A stretch of DNA of 9,481 nt from Clostridia bacterium. GTDB lineage: Bacteria > Bacillota > Clostridia > Christensenellales > Borkfalkiaceae. The DNA is taken from assembly GCA_017421905.1 (NCBI GenBank), contig JAFOHH010000050.1, forward strand, positions 1 through 9,481, written 5' to 3'. The position numbers and the translations under genes are program-made. Positions 1 to 5,425 of this stretch are shown here, piece after piece (the first letter of the stretch is position 1; the number at the start of each line of letters is the position of its first letter). The notes beneath the pieces are model-generated. The model was not told where the DNA came from, ran no database searches, and worked only from the letters and a program-made list of their open reading frames with translations.

Positions 1-261
1 ATATCCTTCAAGTATTTCTGTACGAAATTCATCCTTTTGTCTACCTTTTTCGGTATAATGCTGATCCCCATCAATTTCTATGATCAATTTCGCTTTGTGG
101 CAGTAAAAATCTGCAATAAAATTGTCTATGGCTTTTTGTCTTTGAAATCTGATTTCATATTTTGATAGAAAATCGTACCACAGATGGTTCTCCTGCGGTG
201 TTGCATTTTTACGAAGATTTTTTGCAAGAGTAATATTCTTTTGGTTGTAATCAAGCGACAT
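1..261 (-). CDS. DUF559 / Vsr-like endonuclease-fold protein (3' end missing)
   Basis: Read on the minus strand from ATG at 261, this gives 87 codons with no stop before the window edge, so the C-terminus is missing. The protein begins MSLDYNQKN and carries the signature of the DUF559 family, small proteins with a Vsr/PD-(D/E)XK-like nuclease fold: 'RKNATPQENHLWYDFL' near residues 17-32, 'FQRQKAIDNFIADFYC' near 39-54, and 'LIIEIDGDQHY' near 59-69. The Asp before FYC and the E-x-D pair would be the metal-binding residues. The start is supported by GGAGGAG just upstream (about 267-273) and an extended -10 promoter at 291-299. Family members are widespread in clostridia, often as solitary genes; their substrate and role are mostly unknown. 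DNA cleavage or repair is inferred from the fold only. It lies downstream of the jag cluster on the same strand but appears to have its own promoter. Confidence 0.85.
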   Translation of the reverse strand, partial: MSLDYNQKNITLAKNLRKNATPQENHLWYDFLSKYEIRFQRQKAIDNFIADFYCHKAKLIIEIDGDQHYTEKGRQKDEFRTEILEGY

Positions 262-290
262 ACTTACTCCTCCAAAGTTTTATCGTTTCC

Positions 291-299
291 ATTATAACA
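291..299 (-). promoter_or_regulatory. Extended -10 promoter for the DUF559 gene
   Basis: On the minus strand the sequence reads TGTTATAAT: a perfect TATAAT (plus-strand 291-296) preceded by TGn. No good -35 lies 16-18 bases upstream, where the inverted repeat at 305-330 sits instead. The expected start, near 284, leaves a short leader of about 22 bases containing the GGAGGAG ribosome binding site. Confidence 0.6.
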
Positions 300-304
300 C
301 AAAT

Positions 305-330
305 CGGCAGAGAACTTGTTTTCTCTGCCG
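305..330. repeat. Perfect 10-bp inverted repeat (terminator or operator)
   Basis: CGGCAGAGAA (305-314) and TTCTCTGCCG (321-330) are exact inverted repeats around a 6-base loop. On the plus strand the stem is followed by AATTTTTG; on the minus strand by a poor ATTTGTG tract. It is the only strong hairpin downstream of jag, so it may end the jag-side transcript despite the weak U-tract. It also sits where the -35 element of the DUF559 promoter should be, so an operator is an alternative. The rest of the 331-441 gap shows only a weak ATTCTC/GAGAAT inverted repeat. Confidence 0.6.
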
Positions 331-441
331 AATTTTTGTACTTGCTAATTCTCCGCTAAGAATGCAGAGAGAATCACGAGCGTTCTTTTTTTTGTTAAGT
401 TTTTTTGGTGTTTTCGCGAAATCTCTTTTATTTCCGTCGGA

Positions 442-1266
442 TTATTCGTCTTTTAAAGAGTTGCCGATAAAGCCGCCAAAGCCTTCAAAGCTGGTTACGG
501 TGCTCTTTTTTGCACGGCCGCCTGCAGGACGTCCGCCTCTGTTTCTGTCGCCGTAGGGCTTTTTGCCATCGCGGTCGCCTCTTCCCTTGCGGTCGCCTCT
601 GTCAAACTTTCTATCGCGGTTATAGCCGCCCTTTTTATCGTCTTGCACCTTTAAGTTGTTGGGGATAACAACGATAAAGCGGTTGGGTTCTTTACCTTCG
701 CTAGTGGTTTTTACTTCGGTATTTTCTGCTAAGGCGGAGTGAATAATGCGTCTTTCGTAGGGGGTCATGGGTTCAAGTCTTACCTTTCTGCCCAGCTTAA
801 CAGCCTTTTCGCCCACCTTTTTGGCAAGGCTTTTCAACGTTTCTTCGCGTTTTGCACGATAGTTTTCGCAGTCTACGACTACTCTTCTGTATTCATCTCT
901 GCCGATGTTTGCAACAGCGCCTGCAAGCGTTTGAATAGCGTCTAACACTTCGCCGCGGTAGCCGATTAAGGAAGAAGAGTTGGTTGCCACGAGATTGATG
1001 GTGATCTTTTCGTCTTCTTCTGCAATTTCTGCCGTTGCGGTGTAGTTCATTTTAGCAAGAAGGGTATCGATAAAAGCAACTGCTCTTTCGCCGTCGCTTT
1101 CCTTTTTGCTGATTGCAACTTTTGCCTTCGATTTGATAATAAAGCCCTTACCGCCTTCTTCTAAAACTTCAATTTCTGCGGTTTCCTTGGTCAAGCCCAG
1201 CTGAGCAAGACCCATGCTTACGGCTTCTTCTACCGTCTTTGCGGTAAATTCAAACTTTTGTGCCAT
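442..1266 (-). CDS. jag: Jag/KhpB RNA-binding protein (Jag-N, KH and R3H domains) with a basic RG-rich tail
   Basis: Encodes 274 residues. The N-terminal Jag-N domain (about 1-50, 'AKTVEEAVSMGLAQLGL') is followed by a KH domain with the loop IGYRG at 101-105 and an R3H domain ending in 'MTPYERRIIHSAL' (R172, H176). This Jag/KhpB/EloR architecture is known to bind RNA with KhpA and to influence cell elongation and sporulation genes in Firmicutes. Residues about 207-255 form a low-complexity tail rich in Arg, Gly, Asp and Lys ('DRGDRKGRGDRDGKK'), beyond the R3H end where many homologues stop; the last residues are 'FGGFIGNSLKDE'. The start is supported by AAGGAGATATTT directly before ATG. It lies 35 bases after yidC, the usual neighbour, and the gap holds a small GTCGC/GCGAC hairpin (1282-1294) just before the ribosome binding site. 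mnmE, the usual next gene, is not here. Confidence 0.95.
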   Translation of the reverse strand: MAQKFEFTAKTVEEAVSMGLAQLGLTKETAEIEVLEEGGKGFIIKSKAKVAISKKESDGERAVAFIDTLLAKMNYTATAEIAEEDEKITINLVATNSSSLIGYRGEVLDAIQTLAGAVANIGRDEYRRVVVDCENYRAKREETLKSLAKKVGEKAVKLGRKVRLEPMTPYERRIIHSALAENTEVKTTSEGKEPNRFIVVIPNNLKVQDDKKGGYNRDRKFDRGDRKGRGDRDGKKPYGDRNRGGRPAGGRAKKSTVTSFEGFGGFIGNSLKDE

Positions 1267-1301
1267 AAATATCTCCTTAAAGTCGCCTTGCGACCAATTT
1301 A

Positions 1302-2411
1302 TTATCTGTTTACAACCGTTTTAACGGGCGCTTCTTGCGCAAATTTTTTGCCGATTACTTTGGTGGCGATTGCGTTAATTGCAAGCGAAGAAATCGTAGA
1401 ATACAGCGAGCTTATAATCATGTAAAGGGCAAACGCACCCGAGTAGCTGAGTGCAAACACACCAAACATAATGGGCATCATAATGCTCATCATTTTCATG
1501 GTATTGGGCTGTCCGTCTACCGTTTGCAGCTGCTGTTGTTCCTTTTGCATGCGTTGCATTAGCCATTGGGAAAGAAAGCTGAACGCCATACACAAAACGG
1601 GCAAAATAAAATAACCGTTTACTTGGTCTTTTACAAGCTTTCCCGTAACCATTTCGTATTCGGTTTGGTCAATTTCCACTTGTGCAATCGATTTAAATTT
1701 AGAGTGGCTGGGCACCGATTTATCAAACGCGTTATCGGGCACCCAAATATTTTTTACCCACAAAAATCCGGGGGTAACTTTTTCGTAAGTCGTTTTTGCC
1801 GCTTCTTGTGCTTTTTCAATTAAAGCTTTTTGCTGTTCTTCCGTTAAAGCGGCGTTAAGCGCTTCCATATCGTATTCTTTCGTCGTGGAAACCGTTCCGT
1901 CGCCGTTTTCTACGTTAACTTCCTTCATGGGAAGGGAAAGCTCTTCGTACTTATCGACGATAACTTGGTTAAAGGAGGTAACCACGTCGTTATAATTGTG
2001 CGCTACTTCGTGGTAAGAAACGCTTCTGAACGCGTTAAATACGACGATAAAGAAAATCATGGAAACGATTACGGGCAAGCATTGTCCCATCATACCGTAG
2101 CCTTCCTTTTTATATAAAGCGGAAAGCTTTTGTTGGTAAAGCTGGGGATTGTTTGCGTATTGTTTTTTTAATTTTTCAAGCTGCGGCTTCATGCGCTTCA
2201 TTTTAAACTCGTTCTTTTTAGAAGAAACACGAGAATAAATATCGAGCGGGAGAACGATTACTTTAACAATCAGAGTAAAAATAATAACCGCAACGCCAAC
2301 CGTTCCGATAGCGGAAAAAAGCTTTAAAAGCAAATCTCCTATCCAGTTTAAACCCTTCGGATTAATTGTATTTGCCAAGGAAACGGCCATCGTCATAAAT
2401 GCGTTCGTCAT
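1302..2411 (-). CDS. yidC: YidC/Oxa1 family membrane protein insertase with a long extracytoplasmic loop
   Basis: Encodes 369 residues. YidC inserts and folds membrane proteins with or without SecYEG. A first transmembrane segment (about 35-57, 'VGVAVIIFTLIVKVIVLPL') leads into a basic cytoplasmic hairpin (62-105, 'MKPQLEKLKKQY' and 'YQQKLSALYKKEG'), then TM2 (108-128, 'GQCLPVIVSMIFF'), an external region of about 130 residues, the motif 'PGFLWVKNIWVPD' (214-226), TM3 (267-285) and C-terminal TM segments (306-348). The stretch between TM2 and the FLW motif is much longer than in typical Gram-positive YidC and contains an acidic, Glu/Ala-rich segment (160-208). Position 50 is Lys where E. coli YidC has the groove Arg366. 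I see no lipobox or cleavable signal peptide at the N-terminus. The start has AGGAG five bases upstream. It follows yidD by 16 bases. Confidence 0.95.
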   Translation of the reverse strand: MTNAFMTMAVSLANTINPKGLNWIGDLLLKLFSAIGTVGVAVIIFTLIVKVIVLPLDIYSRVSSKKNEFKMKRMKPQLEKLKKQYANNPQLYQQKLSALYKKEGYGMMGQCLPVIVSMIFFIVVFNAFRSVSYHEVAHNYNDVVTSFNQVIVDKYEELSLPMKEVNVENGDGTVSTTKEYDMEALNAALTEEQQKALIEKAQEAAKTTYEKVTPGFLWVKNIWVPDNAFDKSVPSHSKFKSIAQVEIDQTEYEMVTGKLVKDQVNGYFILPVLCMAFSFLSQWLMQRMQKEQQQLQTVDGQPNTMKMMSIMMPIMFGVFALSYSGAFALYMIISSLYSTISSLAINAIATKVIGKKFAQEAPVKTVVNR

Positions 2412-2427
2412 GCATTCTCCTTTCAGA

Positions 2428-2667
2428 TCAAATGATCCACTTATACTTTTTTTTGTTTACGGGAACGGGATCGTATCCCCCGCGAGAAAAACGGTTACAA
2501 CGTAAAATGCGGTAAAAGGTAAGAAAAAGACCTTTTACCGTTCCGTGCTCGTAAAACGCCGTCATAGAATATTCCGAGCAAGTGGGGGTATAAACGCACC
2601 CGGTGCTAAGCCCCGGAGATACGCGCTTTTTATAAAAACGCACCGCTTTATAAAAAAGGATTTTCAT
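2428..2667 (-). CDS. yidD: YidD membrane protein insertion efficiency factor
   Basis: Encodes 79 residues carrying the YidD signature 'SPGLSTGCVYTPTCSEYS' (17-34), the later 'RILRCNRFSRGGYDPVP' (53-69) and an amphipathic basic N-terminus 'MKILFYKAVRFYKKR'. The three conserved cysteines are present (C24, C30, C57). YidD is a small protein at the inner face of the membrane that assists YidC-dependent insertion. The ATG overlaps the rnpA stop as ATGA (2664-2667), indicating translational coupling, and yidC follows 16 bases later. Length is normal for the family. Confidence 0.95.
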   Translation of the reverse strand: MKILFYKAVRFYKKRVSPGLSTGCVYTPTCSEYSMTAFYEHGTVKGLFLTFYRILRCNRFSRGGYDPVPVNKKKYKWII

Positions 2668-2990
2668 TTTTCGATAATCCCTTCTTTTTTTAGTACGTAC
2701 CGCATATTTTTTACCGTTTCGCGAAAGGTATGCTCCACGCCGACGCGCGGCATAAAAACGATATAATATCCGCCCTTTATAAAAGGCAACACTTCGCGAA
2801 AGGCTGCGCGAAATACGCGCTTAATACGGTTTCTCTGTACCGCTCCTCCGTGTTTTTTGGTAACGGTAAAGCCCACCTTTACTTGCGGTTCGCCCTTTAC
2901 GTAAAGAAGGGTTAACGTGTGGGAAAAACTTCTTTTCCCGGCTTTGAAAACACGGTTAAAATCGGCGTTTTTTTTCAGCCTATATTCCAC
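2664..2990 (-). CDS. rnpA: Ribonuclease P protein component (GTG start)
   Basis: Encodes 108 residues, a normal RnpA length. RnpA is the protein subunit of RNase P, which matures the 5' ends of tRNAs together with the M1 RNA. The RNR motif is intact as 'AVQRNRIKRVFRAAFRE' (50-66), the N-terminus has the usual 'RLKKNADFNRVFKAGKR', and the central strand reads 'VKVGFTVTKK'. The start codon is GTG (2990-2988), with GGAG about nine bases upstream in the 18-base gap after rpmH. The stop overlaps the yidD start. It is almost certainly co-transcribed with rpmH, as is usual. Confidence 0.96.
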   Translation of the reverse strand: MEYRLKKNADFNRVFKAGKRSFSHTLTLLYVKGEPQVKVGFTVTKKHGGAVQRNRIKRVFRAAFREVLPFIKGGYYIVFMPRVGVEHTFRETVKNMRYVLKKEGIIEK

Positions 2991-3008
2991 GTTTCCGTGC
3001 TCCGTAAA

Positions 3009-3143
3009 TTACGCGGTAAGCTTTTTGCGGCCTTTATTTCTTCTTCTCTTTAATACGTTTCTGCCGGTTTTGGTTGCCATTCTCTTACGGAAACCGTGAA
3101 CTTTGCTTCTTTGTCTTTTCTTGGGTTGATACGTTCTTTTCAT
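3009..3143 (-). CDS. rpmH: 50S ribosomal protein L34
   Basis: A 44-codon minus-strand gene giving [20 protein letters not shown], continuing [20 protein letters not shown] and ending KLTA. This is the complete, highly conserved, very basic L34, a structural protein of the large ribosomal subunit. AAAGGAAG lies eight bases before the ATG. A perfect sigma-A promoter sits upstream at 3207-3235, giving a leader of about 55 bases that contains a GC-rich hairpin (GCGG/CCGC around 3170-3184). It is followed after 18 bases by rnpA, the usual partner. Confidence 0.98.
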   Translation of the reverse strand: MKRTYQPKKRQRSKVHGFRKRMATKTGRNVLKRRRNKGRKKLTA

Positions 3144-3206
3144 GATACATTCTTCCTTTTTTGGTTTTTTTGCGGAAAAAGCCCGCTTTTTTGCATTATC
3201 TTTGGT

Positions 3207-3235
3207 ATTATAGACTATTTCCCGTTAAATGTCAA
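3207..3235 (-). promoter_or_regulatory. Consensus sigma-A promoter driving rpmH-rnpA-yidD-yidC-jag
   Basis: On the minus strand TTGACA (plus-strand 3230-3235) is followed after exactly 17 bases by TATAAT (3207-3212). Both hexamers match the consensus perfectly. It lies in the dnaN-rpmH gap, with the expected start near 3200. No terminator with a U-tract on the minus strand separates it from dnaN, so dnaN transcripts may read into rpmH as well. Confidence 0.9.
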
Positions 3236-3241
3236 TTCTTT

Positions 3242-4345
3242 TTAGCGGGTAATTCTTACGGGGAGAATCAAATAAAGATATTCTTCGCTGCTGCAAGGCT
3301 TAATTACGCAGGGCGAAACCTCGTTATTAAAGTAAATTTTGATATATTCGTCGTCAATTGCTTTGAGCGCTTCGGCAACGTATCTGCCGTTAAAGGCAAT
3401 ATTTAAATCCTTTCCTACAAGGTTAATGGGAATATTTTCGTTTACTCTGCCTATTTCCGTTTCTGCAGTAATGGAAATAGATTTTTCCTTAATATCAAAT
3501 TTAATAAGGTTGTTTTTATCGCCGCGGGCGCAAATAGAAGCACGGGAAATGCCGTTTTCCATTTGGTTTTTATCCACAACAAGGTTGGTAATAAAGTTTT
3601 CGGGAATTACTTGCTTGTAATCGATAAACGTTCCTTCGAGCAATCTTCCGTAAATAACGGTATCTTCAATTTCCACAACCATTCCGTTTTCTTGGAAGGA
3701 AAGGGTTACGCTATCCTCGCTTTCATCCAAAAAGCGGGAAATTTCCATTAAGATACGCGCGGGAACAATGGCTTTCATATCGCCGGTAGAATCGTCCAAA
3801 TGCTTTTTGCAAAGGGCTAAACGGAACCCATCGAGCGCAACTGCGGTTACGACGTTATCCTTTACTTCGAGCAGAGCACCCTTTAAAATGGGACGCGTAT
3901 CGTCGGTAGAGCAGGAAAAAGCAACCTTTGCAATCAGCTCCTTTAATTCCCCTCTTTTTAAGGTGATGTTGTTTTTACCCGTTTCCGTTTTCACGGCAGG
4001 GAATTCTTTTGCATCGAGCGCAGGCATGCTGCTTTCTGCATCAGTATATTTTACGGTTAGTTTACCTTGATCTAAAACGGCAAGCTCTACCTGCTCTTTA
4101 TCCAGCTTTTGGATAAATTCGGTAAAGTACTTACCTTTTACAAGAATTTCCCCTTCCATAAACACTTCTGCCTTTACCATTTTTTGGATAAAAAACTCCA
4201 TATCGGTAGCGGCAAGCGTTAAATAATCGCCTTTTGCTGTAATTTTAATGCATTCTAGGGCGGGGTTTACCGTTTTGCTTGCAATGGCTTTGGATACTTT
4301 TTGCGCTGCGTCGGATAAATCTAAACCGCTGAGTACGACTTTCAT
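3242..4345 (-). CDS. dnaN: DNA polymerase III beta subunit (sliding clamp)
   Basis: Encodes 367 residues, the standard length for the three-domain beta clamp (E. coli 366). The clamp forms a ring dimer that tethers DNA polymerase III to DNA. Recognisable family features are the central 'FSCSTDDTRPILKGALLEV' and 'GFRLALCKK' blocks, the third-domain segment 'INLVGKDLNIAFNGRYVAEAL', and the C-terminal 'YLILPVRITR', which corresponds to the conserved M/LPxR end. The start is supported by AAGGAGAA, with about five bases before the ATG. In most Firmicutes dnaN follows dnaA; here the region upstream is the origin itself and dnaA is absent. Downstream it points into rpmH. A perfect DnaA box (TTATCCACA) occurs inside the gene at 3570-3578 and is probably fortuitous. 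Confidence 0.97.
   Translation of the reverse strand: MKVVLSGLDLSDAAQKVSKAIASKTVNPALECIKITAKGDYLTLAATDMEFFIQKMVKAEVFMEGEILVKGKYFTEFIQKLDKEQVELAVLDQGKLTVKYTDAESSMPALDAKEFPAVKTETGKNNITLKRGELKELIAKVAFSCSTDDTRPILKGALLEVKDNVVTAVALDGFRLALCKKHLDDSTGDMKAIVPARILMEISRFLDESEDSVTLSFQENGMVVEIEDTVIYGRLLEGTFIDYKQVIPENFITNLVVDKNQMENGISRASICARGDKNNLIKFDIKEKSISITAETEIGRVNENIPINLVGKDLNIAFNGRYVAEALKAIDDEYIKIYFNNEVSPCVIKPCSSEEYLYLILPVRITR
3570..3578 (+). other. Perfect DnaA-box sequence inside dnaN
   Basis: TTATCCACA matches the consensus at all nine positions. It encodes part of 'VVDKN' on the minus strand, so it may be coincidence, but it is the only exact consensus box I found in the window and lies about 0.8 kb from the probable origin. 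Confidence 0.35.
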
Positions 4346-4363
4346 AGGGGTTCTCCTTGATTG

Positions 4364-4424
4364 ATAATAATTTATTATTAAAAGTAAATAGTAGTAGAAG
4401 TAGGGGCGGTGGAAATGTGGATAG
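4364..4424 (-). promoter_or_regulatory. Basal unwinding element: DnaA box, GC-rich patch, DnaA-trios, AT-rich tract
   Basis: Reading toward dnaN on the minus strand, there is a DnaA box CTATCCACA (4424-4416), a second degenerate box overlapping it (TTTCCACC), a GC-rich patch (4409-4404), six consecutive DnaA-trios (4403-4386), and an AT-rich tract with the inverted repeat TAATAAT-TT-ATTATTA (4365-4380). The plus strand of the trio block reads TAG TAG TAG AAG TAG with AAA before it; every triplet fits the 3'-[G/A]A[T/A]-5' pattern described for the Bacillus subtilis origin, where DnaA assembles on one strand to open DNA. The order and polarity match that model, placing the melted region immediately upstream of the dnaN ribosome binding site. 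Confidence 0.8.
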
Positions 4425-4511
4425 ATCCTCGCGCACCCGTTAATATTCTAGCAATATTATACTAAATTATTGAAAAAAATGCAAGTTATATAGCGGGAAA
4501 AAACGAAAATT

Positions 4512-4566
4512 TCATCCACATTTTAAGGTGGAAAAGGTGTGGAATAGTAGCCGCCTTTGTGGAAAA
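4512..4566. other. Left DnaA-box cluster of oriC
   Basis: Four box-like nonamers occur in 55 bases: TCATCCACA on the plus strand (4512-4520), then on the minus strand TTTTCCACC (4527-4535, weak), TATTCCACA (4538-4546) and TTTTCCACA (4558-4566). The first faces the other three. None is the exact consensus, but each keeps most of the TCCACA core. Confidence 0.7.
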
Positions 4567-4638
4567 GAAATTTTGCTAAAAATAGGGCTTTTGGAGGGCG
4601 TTAAAGAAAAAAGAAAGGAAAAAGAGAAAAAAACGGGG

Positions 4639-4659
4639 TTTTCCACAAATATATCCACA
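4639..4659 (+). other. Paired DnaA boxes 12 bp apart
   Basis: TTTTCCACA (4639-4647) and ATATCCACA (4651-4659) lie in the same orientation with start-to-start spacing of 12 bases, about one helical turn, so bound DnaA would lie on one face of the DNA. They are about 36 bases upstream of the rsmG -35 element, so DnaA binding here could also affect rsmG transcription. Confidence 0.65.
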
Positions 4660-4694
4660 AGCAAACAACAATGTAAAAAAGTCAAATTGTTTAC

Positions 4695-4723
4695 TTGTGT
4701 ATTTCCATAAAGTGTGTTATAAT
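4695..4723 (+). promoter_or_regulatory. Extended -10 promoter abutting the rsmG start codon
   Basis: TATAAT (4718-4723) is preceded by TGT (extended -10), with a weak -35 TTGTGT (4695-4700) at a 17-base spacing. The expected transcription start, about seven bases after the -10, falls at or next to A4730, the first base of the rsmG ATG. No ribosome binding site lies between. Confidence 0.7.
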
Positions 4724-4729
4724 TAGGGT

Positions 4730-5425
4730 ATGGAAAACGTATTTGAAAACAACGGAATTATTTTAACCGAAGAAAAGAGGGCAAAATTAAACGAATTTTC
4801 CGCTTTTTTAAGGGAATATAACGAAAAGGTGAACCTCACCGCAATTGTAGAGCCTGCCGAGGTGGAAAAAAAGCACTTTTTGGATAGTTTGATGGGAATG
4901 GATTATTTTCCCCAAAACGCCAAGGTTGTGGAAATAGGCAGCGGCGGCGGCTTTCCCTCCGTTCCCCTTAAAATTGCAAGAGAGGATTTAAGCTTTACGC
5001 AGGTGGAATCGGTGGGCAAAAAGTGCAAGTTTTTGGAAGAAACTGCGCAAAAGTTTGCATTTTCAAACCACACGGTAATAAACGCGCGGGCTGAAGATCT
5101 CGGCAAAAACAAAGCCTATCGCGAAACGTTCGACTGCGTTACCGCGCGCGCGGTTGCAAACCTTAGCACCCTTTCGGAATACTGCCTGCCCCTTGTAAAG
5201 GTGGGCGGCGTTTTCGTGTGCTATAAGGGAAATTGCCAGCAAGCGGAAGAAGAGGCAACGCAAGCAAAAAACGCCCTGTTTATTCTTGGTGGAAAAATAG
5301 AAAAAACGGTAAAATATACCCTCCCCGGCGGCGACGAGCGTACCATTTTCCTCATTAAAAAGGTAAAACCCACGCCCGAAAAATATCCGCGCGGCAACGG
5401 AAAGGAAAGGAGCAAACCCCTGTGA
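4730..5425 (+). CDS. rsmG: 16S rRNA (guanine-527 N7)-methyltransferase
   Basis: Encodes 231 residues, slightly shorter than the usual 235-240. RsmG (GidB) methylates N7 of G527 in 16S rRNA using S-adenosylmethionine; its loss gives low-level streptomycin resistance in many bacteria. Visible family motifs are 'LREYNEKVNLTAI' (27-39), the SAM-binding 'VVEIGSGGGFPSVPLKI' (66-82), 'QVESVGKKCKFLEE' (91-104), 'FDCVTARAVANLSTLSEY' (134-151), 'GGVFVCYKG' (159-167), and the C-terminal 'PTPEKYPR' tail. The start has no Shine-Dalgarno sequence and sits where transcription should begin, so the mRNA may be leaderless; no other in-frame ATG lies before the first motif. rsmG is divergent from dnaN across oriC, instead of ending an mnmE-mnmG-rsmG cluster. 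Its stop overlaps the next gene as GTGA. Confidence 0.95.
   Translation: MENVFENNGIILTEEKRAKLNEFSAFLREYNEKVNLTAIVEPAEVEKKHFLDSLMGMDYFPQNAKVVEIGSGGGFPSVPLKIAREDLSFTQVESVGKKCKFLEETAQKFAFSNHTVINARAEDLGKNKAYRETFDCVTARAVANLSTLSEYCLPLVKVGGVFVCYKGNCQQAEEEATQAKNALFILGGKIEKTVKYTLPGGDERTIFLIKKVKPTPEKYPRGNGKERSKPL

Larger units (their letters stand above)
4346..4729. other. oriC: Probable chromosomal replication origin (oriC), dnaN-rsmG intergenic region
   Basis: This 384-base non-coding region lies at the exact point where gene orientation flips from all-minus to all-plus. It contains DnaA-box-like nonamers on both strands: CTATCCACA (minus, 4416-4424), TCATCCACA (4512-4520), TATTCCACA (minus, 4538-4546), TTTTCCACA (minus, 4558-4566), TTTTCCACA (4639-4647) and ATATCCACA (4651-4659), plus weaker TTTTCCACC (minus, 4527-4535). 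It also holds an AT-rich stretch (4441-4495), a purine-rich stretch (4560-4635), and a DnaA-trio unwinding element next to dnaN. The strand switch, box cluster, trio and flanking dnaN/rpmH/rsmG together make oriC the best reading. dnaA itself is not in the window. Confidence 0.85.

Noticed and set aside
1282..1294. GTCGC/GCGAC hairpin between yidC and jag as a terminator
   Set aside because: The stem is only five base pairs with a three-base loop and only a TTT follows; it is too weak, though it could modestly affect jag translation.
3165..3190. GCGG/CCGC hairpin with T-runs between dnaN and rpmH as a dnaN terminator
   Set aside because: The T-run follows the stem on the plus strand, where no gene is transcribed. 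On the minus strand the stem is followed by As, and it lies after the rpmH promoter.
4528..4710. Plus-strand open frame of 60 codons inside the origin
   Set aside because: It is Lys/Glu-rich because of the purine-rich tract, has no ribosome binding site, and coincides with the DnaA-box cluster.
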